Origin: Algoriphagus pacificus
GTDB lineage: Bacteria > Bacteroidota > Bacteroidia > Cytophagales > Cyclobacteriaceae
Reading direction: 5' to 3'
DNA: 64,000 bases
Assembly: GCF_017254845.1 (NCBI RefSeq)
Contig: NZ_JAFKCU010000002.1
Coordinates: 62,001-126,000 of the forward strand
Part shown: positions 61,999 through 64,000 of the stretch, piece after piece
Layout: every line of letters starts with the position of its first letter
Numbering within the stretch: the stretch's first letter is position 1
Program-made: the position numbers and the translations under genes
Notes under the pieces: generated by a model
What the model was told of the DNA's origin: nothing
Databases searched by the model: none
What the model saw: only the letters and a program-made list of their open reading frames with translations

Positions 61999-62976
61999 TC
62001 AGCTTTTTCTGCTTCCCAAAAATTTGAAAAATTCCTCCAAAGAAAGAAAGGTCTTTCCTTCAAAAAGTATTTGGAATGGTTCATTTTTGACTTCTATCAG
62101 GTTATCTAAAAGCCCAATATTTTTCTTTGAAAAAGCCTTTTGAATCCAATAAGTCAAATTTTTATCTCCTGAAATATTCCAAGCAGGTAAATCCGAAGTC
62201 TTCTGAATTTTGCCTTTTTCAGGATCGAAATGAAATTCTTTACCTGGAAGTAGTTCATTAATCTGACCTGAAATCACCAAGTCCTCAGGTAATCCTGCAA
62301 TCAAAGGCGTACCGCAATTCAGTAGCCAAAATTGGTCCGCAGTTTCCAATGCAATTTCCAAATCATGGGTTACGACTAGGATTGCTTTTTCCTCATTTAC
62401 ACAGATTTCTCGAAGGAGATGCATGATTTCATAGCGATTGACCAAGTCTAAATGGGCTGTGGGTTCGTCAAGAATCATGACTTTTCCATCCTGAGCCAAA
62501 GCTCTGGCTATCATAGCTTTTTGTCGCTGTCCGTCGCTGATTTCAGAGAGGCGCTCGTCCTTCAGGTAGGTGATTTTTGTTGCAGCGAGTGCTTGATTGA
62601 CTTTTTCTCGATCAAGCTGATTTAACTTTCCAGTCCAATTGGTGTATGGAATTCTGCCTAGAGCCACAAGTTGTGACACAGTCATATTCCCCGGTAAAAT
62701 CGGTTCAGTTAGGACAACCGCAAGTTCTTTGGCCAATTCAGCATTCGAGAAATCAGAATTAGTCTTTCCTCCAATCGTAATCTCACCTTTGAATGGCTTG
62801 ATTTCTCCTAAAATGGCTTTGACCAAAGTGGATTTTCCAACACCATTGGGACCTAGCAAGCAGGTGAGTTCGCCGGATTGAAGGGAAAAATTCAATCCTT
62901 CCAGAATAGTCTTTTTGTCATTGCCTTTTTGATAGCCCAATGATAGATTTTTTCCGGAAATGGCTTCTCTCTTCAT
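61999..62976 (-). CDS. Iron-siderophore/cobalamin-type ABC ATPase
   Basis: The 325-residue protein has Walker A GPNGVGKST, signature SDGQRQKAMIARAL, Walker B VMILDEPTAHLDL and the H-loop VTHD, as in FecE/BtuD. It is longer than the family average, with an extra C-terminal segment of about 70 residues (after about 250) that has no recognisable domain. It lies 2 bp downstream of the FecCD permease and should power uptake of an iron chelate, haem or cobalamin. Confidence 0.92.
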   Translation of the reverse strand: MKREAISGKNLSLGYQKGNDKKTILEGLNFSLQSGELTCLLGPNGVGKSTLVKAILGEIKPFKGEITIGGKTNSDFSNAELAKELAVVLTEPILPGNMTVSQLVALGRIPYTNWTGKLNQLDREKVNQALAATKITYLKDERLSEISDGQRQKAMIARALAQDGKVMILDEPTAHLDLVNRYEIMHLLREICVNEEKAILVVTHDLEIALETADQFWLLNCGTPLIAGLPEDLVISGQINELLPGKEFHFDPEKGKIQKTSDLPAWNISGDKNLTYWIQKAFSKKNIGLLDNLIEVKNEPFQILFEGKTFLSLEEFFKFLGSRKS

Positions 62977-62978
62977 CT

Positions 62979-64000
62979 TTAGAATTCTTTACTGAAGTTT
63001 TTCTTCAAAACCAGACTGATCACAATAGGAGCTCCAACCAAAGATGTTACGGCATTGATCGGCAAAGTTTGCGCATATCCCGGAAGCTGAGAGATGGCAT
63101 CACAGAGTAATAAAAGTATGCTTCCCATTACTGCAGAAGCCGGGAATAAAATCCGATGATCAGCAGTTTTCCAAACCATTCTCGCCAGATGAGGCACTGC
63201 GATTCCGATAAAAGCAATTGGCCCACAAAAAGCAGTGATACTTCCAGCCAATAATCCTGTGCTCAAGATCATAAACCAACGGATAGTGGACGGATTGATT
63301 CCCATGCTTTTGGCATAACTCTCGCCCAAAAGCATCGCATTATAGGATTTGACAGAGGCCAAAATGGGTAAAAATCCCAATACTATCATCAATAGCAAAA
63401 CCCAAACCTGTGACCAACCCAAACCTCCCAAACTTCCCATGGACCAGACTGTAAACAGCTTAAGGGAATCGGCATTGGAGTAATAAGAAAGGACTGAAAT
63501 GATGGCTGAAACTGCGGATCCAAACATCAAACCGACAATCAACAAAGTCATGCTGTCTTTGATTCTCCAGGCCACCAAACTTACCATTACCAAAACCAAA
63601 CTTGCTCCGATTGTTCCCGCAAAAGCAATGGCCCAAGTATTGAAATCCGATGTACTGGAAAATCCAAAAATAGTCCCAGCCAACATTAATATTGCTACTC
63701 CTAAACCAGCTCCAGAACTGATTCCAAGAACAAAAGGTCCTGCCAATGGATTTCTGAAAAAGGTCTGCATTTGTAGTCCGCTCAAGCTCAATCCAAATCC
63801 GGCAAAAATTGCTACCAAAGCTTTTGGAAGCCGATAGTTCAAAATAATTTGTTTCGTCGACTCTTTGACCCAGTCGCCGGTAAATATCCCTTTCACAATT
63901 TCGATCGGAGAAATAGCAACCGATCCCAAACTGATATTTAGCAAAAAGCTACCAATCAGTAGGATGAGTCCCGCACTCAGAAAGAAAATGGATCGGTTAT
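62979..64000 (-). CDS. FecCD family ABC permease (partial, runs off the window end)
   Basis: The minus-strand frame stays open to base 64000 and the N-terminus lies beyond the window. The visible 340 residues read LLIGSFLLNISLGS, YRLPKALVAIFAGFGLSLSGLQMQTFFRNPLAGPFVLGISSGAGLG and onward through several helices to VGAPIVISLVLKK, which are BtuC/FecCD signatures. A TTG at 63944 is not the likely start because the preceding in-frame codons encode the usual first membrane helix. It pairs with the downstream ATPase. Confidence 0.95.
   Translation of the reverse strand, partial: NRSIFFLSAGLILLIGSFLLNISLGSVAISPIEIVKGIFTGDWVKESTKQIILNYRLPKALVAIFAGFGLSLSGLQMQTFFRNPLAGPFVLGISSGAGLGVAILMLAGTIFGFSSTSDFNTWAIAFAGTIGASLVLVMVSLVAWRIKDSMTLLIVGLMFGSAVSAIISVLSYYSNADSLKLFTVWSMGSLGGLGWSQVWVLLLMIVLGFLPILASVKSYNAMLLGESYAKSMGINPSTIRWFMILSTGLLAGSITAFCGPIAFIGIAVPHLARMVWKTADHRILFPASAVMGSILLLLCDAISQLPGYAQTLPINAVTSLVGAPIVISLVLKKNFSKEF

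Overview
The window reads as chromosomal DNA from a Bacteroidota bacterium, most likely order Cytophagales and probably the Cyclobacteriaceae/Algoriphagus neighbourhood; the family-level placement is inference from gene content. Support comes from a SusC/SusD pair, many exported lipoproteins, a periplasmic beta-propeller (Reg_prop/Y_Y_Y) sensor kinase, DUF1684, DUF4861 and DUF5117-type proteins, a two-subunit methylmalonyl-CoA mutase, and candidate promoters of the Bacteroidota type (TTTG, about 16-20 bp, TAnnTTTG). No rRNA, tRNA, CRISPR array, insertion sequence or prophage was seen. Coding density is high; only one gene-free stretch exceeds 300 bp (upstream of dnaA).

Layout. 1-8.1 kb is housekeeping: the edge of a secreted zinc phosphodiesterase-like gene, rpsT, radC, a DUF1684 protein, pheT, a small coiled-coil gene with zapA, rny and mtfA. 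8.1-25.1 kb is a uronate/pectin-type polysaccharide utilisation locus built as a divergon. The minus arm runs susC-susD-GH88-DUF4861-kduI-kduD-lacI-type regulator-uxaB. The plus arm runs VOC-yiaK-like-Gfo/Idh-dctP-dctQ-dctM. Two copies of a LacI-type operator (core CAATCGATTG) sit between the arms. The logic is outer-membrane uptake of oligosaccharides (SusCD), release of unsaturated uronate (GH88), isomerisation and reduction (KduI, KduD), plus inner-membrane uptake of free sugar acids by a TRAP transporter with their own reductases. KdgK, the KDPG aldolase and polysaccharide lyases are not in the window.

25.2-31.4 kb holds a RelE/ParE-type toxin-antitoxin pair, an ABC-F ATPase, a large secreted metzincin-like protease, a PliG-like exported protein and sucD. 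31.5-38.6 kb is a co-directional run of two histidine kinases (one periplasmic-sensing, one REC-HisKA-HATPase with an atypical H-box), an ABC ATPase, an FtsX-like permease and an exported CxxC protein; neither kinase carries a DNA-binding output. 38.6-45.2 kb has a class IV aminotransferase, a cytochrome c/SCO/HemJ cluster, meaB, a DUF3298 lipoprotein and dnaA. 45.6-49.1 kb is mutA-mutB, the partners of meaB.

49.1-64 kb mixes an exported AGE-family epimerase, a DUF1446/AtuA-like pair with a CitMHS transporter, a Dph6-like ATP pyrophosphatase, DUF4242, an M28 peptidase, a DUF389 membrane protein fused to a degenerate diacylglycerol-kinase-like domain, an NTF2-like protein, an NTR/TIMP-like secreted protein, a ferredoxin plus its reductase under a MarR-type regulator with a repeated operator, and an iron-siderophore type ABC transporter cut by the window end.

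Most promising for follow-up: the kinase-kinase-ABC-CxxC run without an output regulator, the pseudo-kinase/DUF389 fusion, the twin-operator SusCD/TRAP divergon, and the MarR site shared by the regulator gene and the ferredoxin-reductase operon.
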